64,000 nucleotides of DNA from Mesobacillus foraminis (GCF_004340465.1 NZ_SLVV01000004.1:310001-374000); one strand, 5' to 3'. Counted from the stretch's first letter, positions 1 to 9,614 are shown. Numbers and translations: made by a program. The notes: generated by a model not told the origin, from the sequence alone.

Positions 1-330
1 TGCTGTATCCTTCTAATAAATAGAGGGGCTAAGTTCCCAACCAAAAATTTGAGCAGCTACATGGACAGAGGCATATTCTAATAAGGAAGGTTCCCCCTAA
101 AGAAGAATTTTTTCTTATCATGACACTTCACCTGTTCTTTCCCAACAAATGCTTGATAATCTCAAAAAGATAATAAAAACTCATTCTATAGGATTACGTT
201 TCATATTGCTTTTTCTAAATCCAAAGGATAGCCAGGTTCCTCCTGATGAAAATGTTGAATGCCAAGTGCCTCCTTGTTATTCTTGACAACATCAGCAGCT
301 TCACTTCAGGATTTTCATTAAGGATCCAAA
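1..330. other. left-edge stretch without a recognisable gene
   Basis: AT-rich sequence at the window edge. I see no open frame with a ribosome site on either strand and no hairpin or repeat worth naming. Confidence 0.4.
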
Positions 331-331
331 T

Positions 332-358
332 AAAAAAACAACCGCCCATATTGAGCGG
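332..358 (-). terminator. Rho-independent terminator of the small CxxC gene
   Basis: Read on the minus strand, CCGCTC and GGGCGG form a 6-bp stem with one G-T pair. It is followed by TTGTTTTTTT, about 35 bases after the stop of the neighbouring gene. Confidence 0.6.
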
Positions 359-392
359 CCATTAGTTTATCCTCTACTGGCAAAGAGCCCGA

Positions 393-710
393 TTAATCAC
401 ACAATCCCCATTTGCCACAATTCCCGCATTGCAAGATTGAGAGCCTTCTCTCGTCTCCTTCATAATTTTCGGGATCCACTGCGATTTCCTCGGGAATCTG
501 AACTTCCCAGCAATACATTGCGTAATTTATATAGTCATCAATTTTTTCATCAATACAATGACATTCAATACAGCCATTATGCTCAAAAACAGAATCTGGC
601 AATCCAGAAGTAAACTCGTGTACATTCATTTTGATGTAATCGATTTCATGATTGGATGGGGCCGTCATTGCAGATGCATATGCAATGGTGAAATCTTCTC
701 TCCTCAGCAT
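393..710 (-). CDS. small hypothetical protein with cysteine pairs
   Basis: I do not recognise a family. The 105-residue acidic protein has a CIECHC cluster near the middle and a CGNCGKWGLCD tail, so paired cysteines could bind a metal such as zinc. This is inference from spacing only. I chose the ATG at 708-710 because AGAGGAG lies 7 bases upstream of it. An in-frame ATG 15 codons earlier has no such site. No signal peptide or membrane segment is visible. The gene stands alone and is followed by its own terminator, so it is probably monocistronic. Confidence 0.65.
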   Translation of the reverse strand: MLRREDFTIAYASAMTAPSNHEIDYIKMNVHEFTSGLPDSVFEHNGCIECHCIDEKIDDYINYAMYCWEVQIPEEIAVDPENYEGDERRLSILQCGNCGKWGLCD

Positions 711-1152
711 TATGTGTCTCCTCTCTATAACCTTTCCAATAGTATAAATCCCCATAAATTACCCGCATACACTCTTTTATGGTCATTAATTTCACATTTA
801 TTCCCGTGCCTTGGAGATTTTCTCCTCTTCTTACATACATAATCATGCGACACCCGTCTTATTCACTTAGTTTTCATACCACCTTAAAAACGTTAGCCTC
901 TCATTGTGTCCCTGCATGATTTTCCTCATCATGCAGCAGGAACACAAAGACTTTTTATACTGAACCTAATGACATGTGTATCGGCCCATTCTTTGTTCAT
1001 TCAATTACCTTCATGAACGTGGTTAGACATCCTTTAATGGATAATTTATACATTCGTCGCATTGGGCGAAAAGCCCTACAATCAAGGAAGCTAAAGGCAC
1101 TCCTTTTAACCGAAGAACAGCGGTAACCAATAAAATCTAGCCTAAAAATTAA
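711..1152. other. intergenic region with a perfect hairpin
   Basis: No gene is supported. A perfect 8-bp inverted repeat (TGCATGAT/ATCATGCA, 7-base loop) lies near 915-937 but has no T-run, so I do not call it a terminator. The rest is featureless. Confidence 0.35.
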
Positions 1153-1195
1153 AAAAAGTGCGTTAATCCAGATTAAACGGATTAACGCACTTTTT
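1153..1195 (-). terminator. strong bidirectional-looking terminator after terC
   Basis: A 17-base perfect inverted repeat (core GTGCGTTAATCC / GGATTAACGCAC) around a 9-base loop is flanked by A and T runs. It lies just downstream of the TerC-type gene. Confidence 0.85.
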
Positions 1196-1215
1196 ACATC
1201 TGCAGGTGACGGAAA

Positions 1216-1992
1216 TCAACCTTTCCCTTTTTCCGCAGCCTTATTATTGCTAGGTGCAAACCAGCCAAGCAGGGCGATTGCAACTAACACTCCATAGAAG
1301 ACCACGGTCCAGCCAGTACTGTGTGGGAAATGATGGTCCAAGATCCCAATATCTTCATGGGCAAGAGTGATGACAACCAGTTTAACACCGACCCAAGCGA
1401 CAATCGCGTAGGCGGTTGTTTCAAGTGCAGGACGTTTATCGAGCAACTGTACAAACCAGGTAGCCGCATATTTAATTAAAATCAGGCCGGCAATTCCTCC
1501 AAGAAGGATAACTAGAAATTGTCCTCCATCCATGCCGCCGAAATGACCAAGCGGGGAATCTGGAAGACCCAGTGCCAGGGCGACCGCTGCAAGGATCGAG
1601 TCGATCGCAAACGCGAGGTCAGCTAACGCAATCTTCCCGACTGTCGGCCAGAAGCCTTTCCCCGCAGCCTCCTTCTCGTCATCTTTATGGATATTCTTAT
1701 TTTCTTTCCCAAAACGTGCCTGAATCACATGCTTTAAACCCAGGTAAAGCAGATAAGCTGCCCCAATTGCCTGTATTTGCCAGACATTTGCAATAAAAGA
1801 AATCGCAAAAAGTGCACCAAACCGAAAAACAAAGGCCATAAGGATCCCGTAGTTTATCGCCCTTTTTTTCTGATCTTCAGGCAAATGCTTGGCAATTACA
1901 GCTAATACAAGGGCATTATCCGCAGATAGCAAACCTTCTAATCCAATTAAAATTAACAATGCCCAAGCGTATTCAAGCCATATTGAATCCAT
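1216..1992 (-). CDS. TerC family integral membrane protein (YkoY/YceF type)
   Basis: This 258-residue polytopic protein has about seven membrane segments. It carries the TerC-family acidic signatures: GLEGLLSADNALVLA near residues 18-32 and ALADLAFAIDSILAA in the middle, with acidic residues inside helices. Bacillus members of the family (YceF, YkoY) are known to export manganese and to help metallate exoenzymes; that role is inferred here. The ATG start is preceded by AAGGAG 8 bases upstream. The leader does not contain a yybP-ykoY manganese riboswitch that I can recognise. Monocistronic, ending at a strong terminator. Confidence 0.9.
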   Translation of the reverse strand: MDSIWLEYAWALLILIGLEGLLSADNALVLAVIAKHLPEDQKKRAINYGILMAFVFRFGALFAISFIANVWQIQAIGAAYLLYLGLKHVIQARFGKENKNIHKDDEKEAAGKGFWPTVGKIALADLAFAIDSILAAVALALGLPDSPLGHFGGMDGGQFLVILLGGIAGLILIKYAATWFVQLLDKRPALETTAYAIVAWVGVKLVVITLAHEDIGILDHHFPHSTGWTVVFYGVLVAIALLGWFAPSNNKAAEKGKG

Positions 1993-2394
1993 CCACCTCT
2001 CTCCTTTCTATATCTAATATGTTTCTTTAGAGGTTGGCTAACAATTAGATTTTCCATATCAGCCACAGGTAATCCTAAGTATACAATATTAATTCGTTAA
2101 TCAGCTACTGGGAAGCACTAGATATGTGATAATTTTAACAATAAATCCAATAACTGACTGTATAGGTTTCCTCCGGATACCTGATATCGCCTACTCTACT
2201 AATCCCTTTTACAAGAAGCTTAAAACCTCATCCTCACCATGTTTCTCCAAATTTCTTCTGTTCTGTTACATCCTAAACAAAACCAATTAGCTTTAAAATG
2301 AAACAGAACCAGCATGTTGCTTGCAAAAATTATTCAGGGATTAGTAGCCTTCTGTCACTGAAATCTAATACGTAACCCTTTTACTTTTAGTTGG
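1993..2394. other. intergenic region upstream of terC
   Basis: It carries the terC leader. A TATACT box with a preceding TG (near 2075-2082, minus strand) could be an extended -10 element, but no good -35 matches it. Nothing else is recognisable. Confidence 0.3.
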
Positions 2395-2585
2395 TGGACA
2401 AGCAGGCTGTTTATTTCCGCTCCAGCCGCTATGATTTCCGCGGGGCTTGACGCTAAGCCCCTCGTCTCAGGCTCCGCGGGGCCTGATTCCGTGCTGCGTT
2501 GGAAGGTCTGCCAGCTTCAGCTGTCTAGCTGCCCACAGGAGGCTGTGCGCATTCCATTTCCATTCCAATCAACTGGTTTTTAAAA
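2395..2585. repeat. dispersed Bacillus-type intergenic repeat, copy A
   Basis: A GC-richer stretch of short imperfect palindromes (for example TCCGCGGGGC / GCTCCGCGGGGCC) starts with GGCTGTTTATTTCCGCTCCAG and ends with TTCCAATCAACTGG. The same ends and internal TTTCCGCG / CCTCGTC blocks recur at 3441-3601. I know such elements as recurrent non-coding repeats of Bacillus genomes. A short piece (GTGCTGCGTTGGAA) also recurs near 5039. Confidence 0.65.
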
Positions 2586-2817
2586 GTTAATCTAGTTGTG
2601 CAGCCAAGCCTTTATCAGCTAGATACATACCTAGTTTGAATTGATGCAGATGCTTTCTTTCGAAAAACAATCAAACTCGGCCAACTTGAAATGGTACCTT
2701 TGATTATCTTGTTGACTGCAGGCAGACTCTTAATTTTCATTAAGTTTGTCTACCGTCAGGGGCTTGAGTACTTAAGTACCTCGAACAATTATTCACGTGC
2801 TAACCTTATGTAAAAAA

Positions 2818-3306
2818 TTACGATCTCGGCCGGACAGGAAAATGAAGCAAAAACTCTGAACATTCTCTTTCGCAAGGTGTATGTACCTCAGTATACAGTT
2901 CAAATCCAAAAGTTCCCGCCTGTACATACTCTGACTCATTGATCCAATGGAACAATTGGTCATAGGCAACTCCAGCCTGGTCAATGTTGCCATGGTATGC
3001 CAACGAGGCATAAGTCCCTCTTGGCAGTTGATATGACACCATCCCAGCTGGCGGCTTAGCATCTGCTTCGACTTCCACTCCCGCAATCCAGGTAAAAGGA
3101 TCCAGGTCTGGATTGTAGTTTGGAGGGTCTATGAAAATGCCATAAGTTGCTGGAAGGCCCACAGTTCCGTGAACCTCTGCTAATCTCTCATTGAATGATT
3201 GCTGGAGTTTGGGGATAATCCTTTGTTCACGTGTATCCCGAAGCAATGTTTCAATCTTCATTCCAATTATACGAGTTGAATTTCTCTCTACAATTTTAAT
3301 TTCCAT
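2818..3306 (-). CDS. GyrI-like / AraC effector-binding domain protein
   Basis: This 163-residue single-domain protein fits the GyrI-like small-molecule-binding (SHV) fold. It opens with the beta strand MEIKIVERNSTRIIGMK. It has the central YGIF..PP loop and the VEVEAD...PPAGMVSYQLPRGTYASLAYHG segment, and it ends in the ELYTE strand. There is no DNA-binding domain, so it is a stand-alone ligand binder. Known relatives sequester drugs or hydrolyse cyclopropanes; which applies here is unknown. I start at ATG 3304-3306 because AAAGGAG sits 8 bases upstream. A longer in-frame start at 3345 lacks a site. A second member lies at 8375-8866. Confidence 0.8.
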   Translation of the reverse strand: MEIKIVERNSTRIIGMKIETLLRDTREQRIIPKLQQSFNERLAEVHGTVGLPATYGIFIDPPNYNPDLDPFTWIAGVEVEADAKPPAGMVSYQLPRGTYASLAYHGNIDQAGVAYDQLFHWINESEYVQAGTFGFELYTEVHTPCERECSEFLLHFPVRPRS

Positions 3307-3422
3307 CTGTCCAGCTCCTTTTACCATCACCGATTTAAGTTCCAATTATTATGTTCCTTGTTAATTCGTAAAATCCTTTTATAAAAAAAGGATTTCACTA
3401 ACCAAAAAAGCCGGCTCTGGTT

Positions 3423-3719
3423 AAGAGCTGGCTCAATTTTTGGTTGGAGTACGCATGGGGCTGTTGATTTCCCTTCCAGACACTTGCTTTCCGCGTGGCT
3501 CGCGCTGAGCCTTCCTCGTCGAAAGCTCCTGCGGTGTCTCAACTGTCCAGCTGATCCCGCAGGAGTCTGCTCGCCTTCCACTCCAATCAACAGGGTTTCT
3601 AAACTTTAAGTGGAACTATATCGAAGTCTTTTTCTCATGAGAAAGCTGATAAAATTCCAAAAGTGGTTCGGAATGAGAACAATCCGGAACCCTTTTGTCA
3701 ACAAACTGAGCCAGCTCTT
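3423..3719. repeat. 297-bp segment bounded by 13-bp perfect inverted repeats
   Basis: AAGAGCTGGCTCA at 3423-3435 is the exact reverse complement of TGAGCCAGCTCTT at 3707-3719. The segment encloses the second copy of the dispersed repeat. The left end also forms a local hairpin with AGCCGGCTCT just before it, so part of the symmetry may belong to terminators. Confidence 0.5.
3441..3601. repeat. dispersed Bacillus-type intergenic repeat, copy B
   Basis: It shares with copy A the start (GGCTGTTGATTTCCCTTCCAG), the internal TTTCCGCG and CCTCGTC blocks and the end CTCCAATCAACAGG. It contains long imperfect palindromes (CTCCTGCGG / CCGCAGGAG). It lies between two minus-strand genes, and open frames across it are not credible. 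Confidence 0.7.
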
Positions 3720-3760
3720 TATTAGGAGCCAGCTGCCAATATCACTCTCTAAGACTTCAG

Positions 3761-4933
3761 CTACAGAGTATTTGTTTCGAGCCTGAACCCTTCCACTACG
3801 ACCTCTTCATCGACTTCCACCAGGAGGCACCGCTTTCCTTCGTAGGTTATATATTTTACATATTTCAGGTCCTTTGGATTGATGGCGATTTCGGCCACCT
3901 TCGTTGAGATTTTTACCGCTTTTGGAACTAAGCTGCTAGCTTTGAATTCATGTTTTTCGTCATCGATAATGGTTTTGAAGGCACCCTCTACCTTGGCGGT
4001 ATCGACATCCTCCACTCCGCTCACGGTCAAAATCCGTTCTATATCACGGGAATCCAGTCTGGGAGCTTCATCTTCCTCTTCGTTTTCTTCGTTTTCTTGA
4101 ACGATTTTGTCAATTTCTTCGTACACATTCGATATGACCCTGGAATCCACTTCTTCCCCCATCACCGTCTGCAAGACCAGCTGGAAGGTATCTTTATCTT
4201 CAATCGCGGTCATTACTTCTTCACAGTTCAGCACATCAACGATAAACGTTTCATCAGGCTGGTTTGTTTTTCCGCCATAATAGAGAATGTGGTTCACATC
4301 TGCACTATAATCATTGAAGGCTGGAAACAGAAAACCTGTTAACGGAGAAGCCAAATTAATGATCGGATCCACTTCACTGCTGGATTTGAACTCTTTTTCA
4401 ATATAGTCAAACAGCAGAGCCTTTTTCGGCTGGTCGGTTTTATTGAGACTGCAAAGGATAAATTCATGAGAATATACCTCGTCATCTCCGCCTTGTTCTG
4501 ATTCCGAATCGCGTTTTTTTGTGGCCTTCTTATATTCTCCCCGGATGAAGGTCACCACTGTATCAAAGTCATACACAGCATGAGCAAACATTTTCTCGAC
4601 GATGTTCAGCATGTACTCTTTCCAATCCTCGGTTGTATCCGCCTGTAGTCCATCATAAAGAATCATTTGGGTGCTGTCTTCCGCGTCACGCTGAAATTTC
4701 AGTTCAAAGAGTTTAGCATCAAGATGGCCAGTCAAAACCTTTTTGAAGTTGGCCAGGAACATTTCCTGATGTTCCTGTTCCAGCAATTGAAACGGCTGGC
4801 TTGCCTGATGATAAATTTCACCGGATTCTTTCTTTACATAAACATTGAAGATTTCGGATATCTTCAGTAGATGGTTGTCCAATTTAAATTGCTTTCTAAT
4901 ATTGGCAATGTCTTTTTTATTCAAAGTTCTCAT
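3761..4933 (-). CDS. DUF4317 family protein
   Basis: A 390-residue soluble protein matching the DUF4317 family over its length: the start LNKKDIANIRKQFK, the DTVVTFIRGEYKK segment, and an acidic middle (QENEENEEEDEAPRLDSRDIERIL, residues about 285-305). No catalytic motif is evident and the function is unknown. Start choice is uncertain. GGGAG abuts the ATG at 4931-4933 with no spacing, while the TTG codon at 4922-4924 (protein starting LNKKD) has the same GGGAG 9 bases upstream and may be the real start. Transcribed alone. Confidence 0.8.
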   Translation of the reverse strand: MRTLNKKDIANIRKQFKLDNHLLKISEIFNVYVKKESGEIYHQASQPFQLLEQEHQEMFLANFKKVLTGHLDAKLFELKFQRDAEDSTQMILYDGLQADTTEDWKEYMLNIVEKMFAHAVYDFDTVVTFIRGEYKKATKKRDSESEQGGDDEVYSHEFILCSLNKTDQPKKALLFDYIEKEFKSSSEVDPIINLASPLTGFLFPAFNDYSADVNHILYYGGKTNQPDETFIVDVLNCEEVMTAIEDKDTFQLVLQTVMGEEVDSRVISNVYEEIDKIVQENEENEEEDEAPRLDSRDIERILTVSGVEDVDTAKVEGAFKTIIDDEKHEFKASSLVPKAVKISTKVAEIAINPKDLKYVKYITYEGKRCLLVEVDEEVVVEGFRLETNTL

Positions 4934-5088
4934 CTCCCAATGCTGATTATACTTTTAAGAAAAAAAATAAGTAAGACTTGATGTTTTAACGTTTTTCATA
5001 GCTTAGACATTAAGGGTGCTGTAAAAGCTGATAGTTCTTGTGCTGCGTTGGAAAAGCCAATATTCTTAGCTGGCTGACGTAAACATAT

Positions 5089-5760
5089 TTATTGGTTCCT
5101 TAGCTTGCCAGCCAGTTCCTTCAGCGAGTCATACTGCTGGATGCAATAGCGCCGTCCATCCTTCTTCAGATAGCCTTTTTCGCAAAATTGTCCGAGCACA
5201 TGCAACAAATGACGATAAGAGACACCTAAAAAATCACAAACTGTTACGTGTTTTTCTTTATAGACTTCTTCATCAGCTGTTTGCAAGATGAAATCCGCCA
5301 GCCTGTTTTCAAGAGGAAAGGCAAGACTCTGTGAATACTTTGCGGCCATTTTTGTTGCTTTTGCACTTAAGAACTTGGTCAATTCACGCAGGAAATTTAC
5401 ATCTTCCAGCATTTTCTCACGGCAGAGATGAAAAGGAAATGCATAGCAAACGGTCTTGGTGGAAGTTCGAATCCCTTTTGTATAATACACTTCGTTCAAT
5501 AATTCCATTTCGCCAATATAATCATATGCATTGATAAAATTGATCAAGGATACTTTCCCATTTTGGTGCGTAACATAGATTTTTGCTTTTCCTTCAATGA
5601 CGTAAAACAAATAATCGGGCCGCATCCCCTCCCTGATCATCCATTCATCCCGTTTATATTCATGCACTTCGATGAACTCTTCAATTGGAAATGCAAATAA
5701 ATGCGCAATGGGATACGCATCCAGGTAAGATTGTCTTTCCTCGTTTGTACAGATTTTCAT
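5089..5760 (-). CDS. Crp/Fnr family transcriptional regulator (YeiL-like)
   Basis: The protein has 223 residues. Residues about 25-120 are a cyclic-nucleotide-binding-like beta-barrel (YLFYVIEGKAKIYVTHQNGK; IGEMELLNEV). A C-terminal winged helix follows, with recognition region VTVCDFLGVSYRHLLHVLGQF at about 170-190. The ligand is unknown. The overall form resembles E. coli YeiL and its Bacillus relatives. It has two cysteines (residues 4 and about 102) but not the clustered cysteines of an Fnr iron-sulfur sensor. GAGGTG precedes the ATG. It is divergent from the MFS gene at 5843 with 82 bases between starts, so it probably regulates that transporter; this is inferred from position. Confidence 0.8.
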   Translation of the reverse strand: MKICTNEERQSYLDAYPIAHLFAFPIEEFIEVHEYKRDEWMIREGMRPDYLFYVIEGKAKIYVTHQNGKVSLINFINAYDYIGEMELLNEVYYTKGIRTSTKTVCYAFPFHLCREKMLEDVNFLRELTKFLSAKATKMAAKYSQSLAFPLENRLADFILQTADEEVYKEKHVTVCDFLGVSYRHLLHVLGQFCEKGYLKKDGRRYCIQQYDSLKELAGKLRNQ

Positions 5761-5842
5761 TGAACCACCTCAAAAATAGGAGATATCTCATATTAAAGTT
5801 TGTGTCTCCATGATATCATGCAACTATTGGAGGCGATACATA

Positions 5843-7030
5843 ATGAACACACAGCGCTGGATGGGCAGACAGTTTTTCAGTTTTTATTTAACATGGGGTG
5901 TGTTTCTGCCCTATTGGACAGGGTGGATGATTCACACAAAAGGGATTACGGTTTCACAAGCTAGTCTGATTATGAGCCTTGGTTTGGTTGTAAGGGGCCT
6001 TTCCACCTTATTTGTGTTTCCTTATTTATCGGGAAAATTCAGCAGCAAAACGTTATTAAATGGTATGGGCGTCGGTACGCTAATCGGAATTCTCAGTTAT
6101 ATCCCGGCAAATTCTTTTGCAAGCCTGCTTGTGGTCACCTTATTTGTACATTTTTTCTACCCAACCCTTATGCCTGCTTTGGACAGTACAGCCGGGTTCC
6201 TTGTACAAACTAAACAATTAAAACATTATGGGAAGAGCCGATCGTGGGGATCGATCGGGTTTGTAGTCGCCGGCATGATTTTAACTTTTTTTACGGGAGC
6301 TCTAGGGGATGAAGTGATTTTATGGGCGCTCTTACTCGGCATTCTTGTCTTTATATGTCTCGGGTTTATGCGTGCGCCAGTGGTTTTATCAGAGAAACCA
6401 AAAATTGATCCCGCAAAAAAAGGCGGCATGCTGAAATTATTTCGCATCAGGCACTTTGGGCTGGTGCTGATCATTGTCATTCTGCTTCAGGCGGCACACG
6501 CTTCTTATTACAATTATGGCTATATTTTTTTACAGGAAATTCATGCACCGAAATATCTGATTGGCGTCATCCTTAATATTGCGGTAATAGCAGAAATTAT
6601 CTTCTTTACTGTCGCCGATAAGTACTTTCATAAATTTTCAGCAGGGACCTTGCTTGCGTTGGCCGCACTTGGATCCTCCATCAGATGGATTCTGGTATTT
6701 GCCTTCCCGAATGTTGTGGTTTTCAGTATTGCGCAAACGCTGCATGCGTGCTCCTTTGCAATGGGACATTACGCCTTTATGAAATACTTAATCAACAATA
6801 TTCCAAACGCGGATATTCCAAAGGCACAAGGAATGTATTCGGCTTTGGCACTGAGCTGGAGCACGGCGGTATTCACCATCTTCGGCGGATATCTGTATGA
6901 AATTGAACCAAGGTATGCTTTTATCGGGATGATTATTTGTACCATCCCTTCAATGATTTTTGCTCTTGTTTATCGGAAACTGGAACTTAAAAAAGTAAAG
7001 TATCCTGACTCAAATATGAGCAGTCTCTAG
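5843..7030 (+). CDS. MFS transporter, HcaT-like (3-phenylpropionate/oligosaccharide symporter group)
   Basis: A 395-residue protein with twelve predicted membrane helices. The N-terminal FYLTWGVFLPYWTGWM and the GKSRSWGSIGFVVAGM motif after helix 4 are typical of the MFS_1-like family that includes E. coli HcaT and LacY-like symporters. The substrate cannot be read from sequence. I start at ATG 5843 because GGAGGCG lies 6-7 bases upstream; an earlier in-frame ATG is unsupported. It faces the Crp/Fnr-type regulator and ends at a convergent terminator shared with the oxidoreductase gene. Confidence 0.82.
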   Translation: MNTQRWMGRQFFSFYLTWGVFLPYWTGWMIHTKGITVSQASLIMSLGLVVRGLSTLFVFPYLSGKFSSKTLLNGMGVGTLIGILSYIPANSFASLLVVTLFVHFFYPTLMPALDSTAGFLVQTKQLKHYGKSRSWGSIGFVVAGMILTFFTGALGDEVILWALLLGILVFICLGFMRAPVVLSEKPKIDPAKKGGMLKLFRIRHFGLVLIIVILLQAAHASYYNYGYIFLQEIHAPKYLIGVILNIAVIAEIIFFTVADKYFHKFSAGTLLALAALGSSIRWILVFAFPNVVVFSIAQTLHACSFAMGHYAFMKYLINNIPNADIPKAQGMYSALALSWSTAVFTIFGGYLYEIEPRYAFIGMIICTIPSMIFALVYRKLELKKVKYPDSNMSSL

Positions 7031-7037
7031 GAACAAT

Positions 7038-7077
7038 AAAGGTATTTACACCTTATTTAAATGTGTAAATACCTTTT
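7038..7077. terminator. bidirectional terminator between convergent genes
   Basis: AAGGTATTTACAC and GTGTAAATACCTT form a 13-bp stem with an 11-base loop and A/T tails on both sides. It serves the MFS gene (+) and the oxidoreductase gene (-). Confidence 0.85.
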
Positions 7078-7095
7078 CTATTATTAGATTTATGA

Positions 7096-8085
7096 CTATA
7101 TCGCTTCGGTATTGTTTTCAACACGTATGACCACATTGCCTTTCTTGTGACCTTTCTCTACGTAGCTATGAGCTTCTTCCACTTCTTCAAGTCTATAGAT
7201 TCGATCAATGACCGCTTTTAGTTGGCCCGCCTCCACAAGTTCTTTTAGAAAGTTAAGTGCTTCGGAAGTCTCGGGTGAATTTCGGCTCAAAAGCAGTTTC
7301 CTGCCGCTGGTCAATTGGTACCAGAGCATTTCAGCGCTTGGAAGCGGTTCAGTAACATTTATATAGGTACCGCCTCTTTTTAAAACTTTCATACAAGCTT
7401 GAAACGAACTTTTGTTTACAGCCTCAAAGATCATATCATATACTTCACCACTCCTCGAAAAATCTTCCGCCGTGTAATCAATGACCTTGTCGGCTCCCAG
7501 AGATTTTACCCATTCAAGATTAGAGGTACTGCAAACCCCTGTCACTTCTGCTCCGAAATAGTTGGCAATCTGGACCGCATAGCTCCCGACACTTCCAGAG
7601 GCCCCATAGATGAGAATCTTTTGGCCCCTCCGAATATTGGCTTTTCTCAGGAAATATAGGGCTGTACGGGCTCCAATTGGAATAGCTGCCGCTTCTTCAA
7701 AGGAGATATTGGCTGGTTTTAGGGTAACCGGTCCATTTTCAGAGAGACACTTATATTCTGCATATGTGCCAAATCCCTCCAGGGAGGCAGCAAAAACCTG
7801 GTCCCCTTCCTTAAACCGCTTAACCTCTTTTCCGACAGATTCTACTTCTCCGGCTAATTCCACCCCCAATATCTCTTTTTTTGGCTGCCTGAAACCAAGG
7901 GAAATTCGGGCCGGAAGCCAAAAAACGGCGGGAACGGTGAAACTCCGTGATCGAATGTCTGCAGCTGATACTGTTGTAGCTTTTACTTTTATCAGTATTT
8001 CATGATCCTTGGGAGCAGGCTTTTCTACCTCTTTCATATGAAGAACGCCGGGTGGGCCGTATCTTTTGTACACTATTGCTCTCAT
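7096..8085 (-). CDS. NAD(P)-dependent alcohol dehydrogenase / quinone oxidoreductase (MDR superfamily)
   Basis: A 329-residue medium-chain dehydrogenase/reductase. It has the N-terminal GroES-like fold ([20 protein letters not shown]), the [25 protein letters not shown] signature and the Rossmann motif [15 protein letters not shown] near residue 160. It lacks the catalytic-zinc GHE motif, so it is of the zinc-independent quinone-oxidoreductase type that reduces enones or quinones with NAD(P)H. The substrate is unknown. GGAGG precedes the ATG by 7 bases. Monocistronic and convergent with the MFS gene. Confidence 0.85.
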   Translation of the reverse strand: MRAIVYKRYGPPGVLHMKEVEKPAPKDHEILIKVKATTVSAADIRSRSFTVPAVFWLPARISLGFRQPKKEILGVELAGEVESVGKEVKRFKEGDQVFAASLEGFGTYAEYKCLSENGPVTLKPANISFEEAAAIPIGARTALYFLRKANIRRGQKILIYGASGSVGSYAVQIANYFGAEVTGVCSTSNLEWVKSLGADKVIDYTAEDFSRSGEVYDMIFEAVNKSSFQACMKVLKRGGTYINVTEPLPSAEMLWYQLTSGRKLLLSRNSPETSEALNFLKELVEAGQLKAVIDRIYRLEEVEEAHSYVEKGHKKGNVVIRVENNTEAI

Positions 8086-8374
8086 GCATGGTCCTCCAAT
8101 TCATTAGCTTCATATCTATCTTACGAATGATGCAGATAAAAAGAACAAATTGATTCTATGTCTTTTTTGGAGTTGGATGGGCATGTTTTATTATTATCCG
8201 TGCAAAAACTGAAAGGAGATACGTTCTTAGTGGGGTTACATCCATGGCGAGTTAGCTGAGAGGGTTTCATCATCATTCCTGGCGACTATTTTTTGCAAAC
8301 CAAAAAAAAATCTAAATGATTGTTGCCGGATTGCCTGTTCCTGAGCTCTGCGCTTGATCATTAACAGGATATCT

Positions 8375-8866
8375 TTAAATAGAAGCTTTAATTGGTACAT
8401 ACATATCTATTGTACTATCGTCATTTTCGAGGGTATCTATATTTCTCCATAATTCAATATCAAAAGGTCTTAAGCCGCCATGTCCGTTTTTCTCCAGCCA
8501 TTCATTGATTAAATCGTAGGTGCTTCCAATGCTTGATTCTGGTCCTTTATGTATGAATTCCGCGTAACTGCCAGAAGGCACACAATGTTTGATCATCCCG
8601 CTGGGAATATCGCTGTGCTCGCTCACTTCGATTCCAACGATATGAGTGTAAGGTACATCAGGAGTCCACATACATTCGGGATAAAGCTGGATTAAGTAAA
8701 GATCAGCCCCTTTTTTGCCCGGGATTTCATTTTTTCTGTTTACCAGCTCTTCGCGTAAAATTCCCACTATATTACTCTTCACAATATTGTTTAGACTATC
8801 CTTTACTGAAAAACCGACCAATCTTATTTCTTCTTTTTCCAGTATTTGAACTTGAAGCATTTGCAT
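8375..8866 (-). CDS. GyrI-like / effector-binding domain protein
   Basis: A 163-residue stand-alone GyrI-like domain with beta strand VQILEKEEIRLVGFSV, the central YTHIVGIEVSEHSDIPSGMIKHCVPSGSYAEF segment and the FDIELW strand. It is a paralogue of the product at 2818-3306 with low identity. It probably binds a small hydrophobic or cationic ligand; the ligand is not predictable. I start at ATG 8864-8866, six bases after GGAGGAG. The ATG five codons upstream is only two bases from that site. Confidence 0.75.
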   Translation of the reverse strand: MQMLQVQILEKEEIRLVGFSVKDSLNNIVKSNIVGILREELVNRKNEIPGKKGADLYLIQLYPECMWTPDVPYTHIVGIEVSEHSDIPSGMIKHCVPSGSYAEFIHKGPESSIGSTYDLINEWLEKNGHGGLRPFDIELWRNIDTLENDDSTIDMYVPIKASI

Positions 8867-8881
8867 CCATATCTCCTCCAT

Positions 8882-9350
8882 TTTGGTTTACTAATACAAG
8901 AGGAGATATTCTATCTTTTTAGTTATATACCTTCTTGTTTTAATAGAAGTCTCGCAACTTACATTCTTTTACTTTTGTTATCGTGTTTAAGGCTGAATTT
9001 CGAAAACTCAAATACATCGGATCAGCGGCAGGATTAATTTCTTTTTTTGTATTGCTTTAAAAGCAAGGTGTTCCACCTCTTTTTTTACATATATATCATG
9101 TTGAGTGTCATCTAAAAACCGGTCATTCGATGATTAAAACCTCTGTTGGGCGTTTCAACTTTAAACTTCACTCCTTCTGTTTGTAATTTTCCAATTACTT
9201 TCTTCATAGTATTACTTGGTACCGTAAGCAGAGTATATGAGTTTCCATTTTCTACTTAAGAAATTTCGGACAATCAACAGTAAGAGAAACCTGGTACTAG
9301 AATGCCAAGTCCTATAAACATTTCGTTATCTCCGTTTAAACATGATATTG
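8882..9350. other. intergenic region
   Basis: Nothing coding is supported. AGGTG-TTC-CACCT followed by seven Ts near 9066-9087 could be a weak plus-strand terminator, but no plus-strand gene precedes it. Confidence 0.3.
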
Positions 9351-9614
9351 TTATGAATTGATTTCCTTCAATCGCAAGTCCATTATATAAGGATCCCATA
9401 GCCACTCACTGGCGGCTATAGCCATAACAAGGAATAATAGAAGAATAGCAATCCCATTATATAAAAGAATCCTTCGGTCATTGGAAACGTATCGGTCAAT
9501 GATCCACAACGCTGCCACACTAAAGAGTGCTATACTCAACGCCTTTTTCCAAATCTGCTGTACACCGAAGATCGTCAATAGGTCGGCATTTGAGATAGAA
9601 CAAGCAGAAACCAT
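9351..9614 (-). CDS. small hypothetical membrane protein, possibly frameshifted
   Basis: An 87-residue frame with two hydrophobic segments (ALSIALFSVAALWII and ILLYNGIAILLLFLVMAIA) and a charged tail. No family is recognised. The ATG has only a weak AGAG site. An overlapping upstream frame beginning at ATG 9643 on the same strand reads MKVKTLLREIWFLLVLSQM before stopping. It looks like a missing N-terminal helix, so one indel may have split a longer gene. Confidence 0.4.
   Translation of the reverse strand: MVSACSISNADLLTIFGVQQIWKKALSIALFSVAALWIIDRYVSNDRRILLYNGIAILLLFLVMAIAASEWLWDPYIMDLRLKEINS

Noticed and set aside
1993-2120. Possible manganese (yybP-ykoY) riboswitch before the TerC-type gene
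   Set aside because: The conserved motifs of that riboswitch are not found in the leader.
5465-5475. GTTCGAATCC, resembling a tRNA T-loop
   Set aside because: It lies within the Crp/Fnr-type gene, and no acceptor, D or anticodon arms can be drawn around it.
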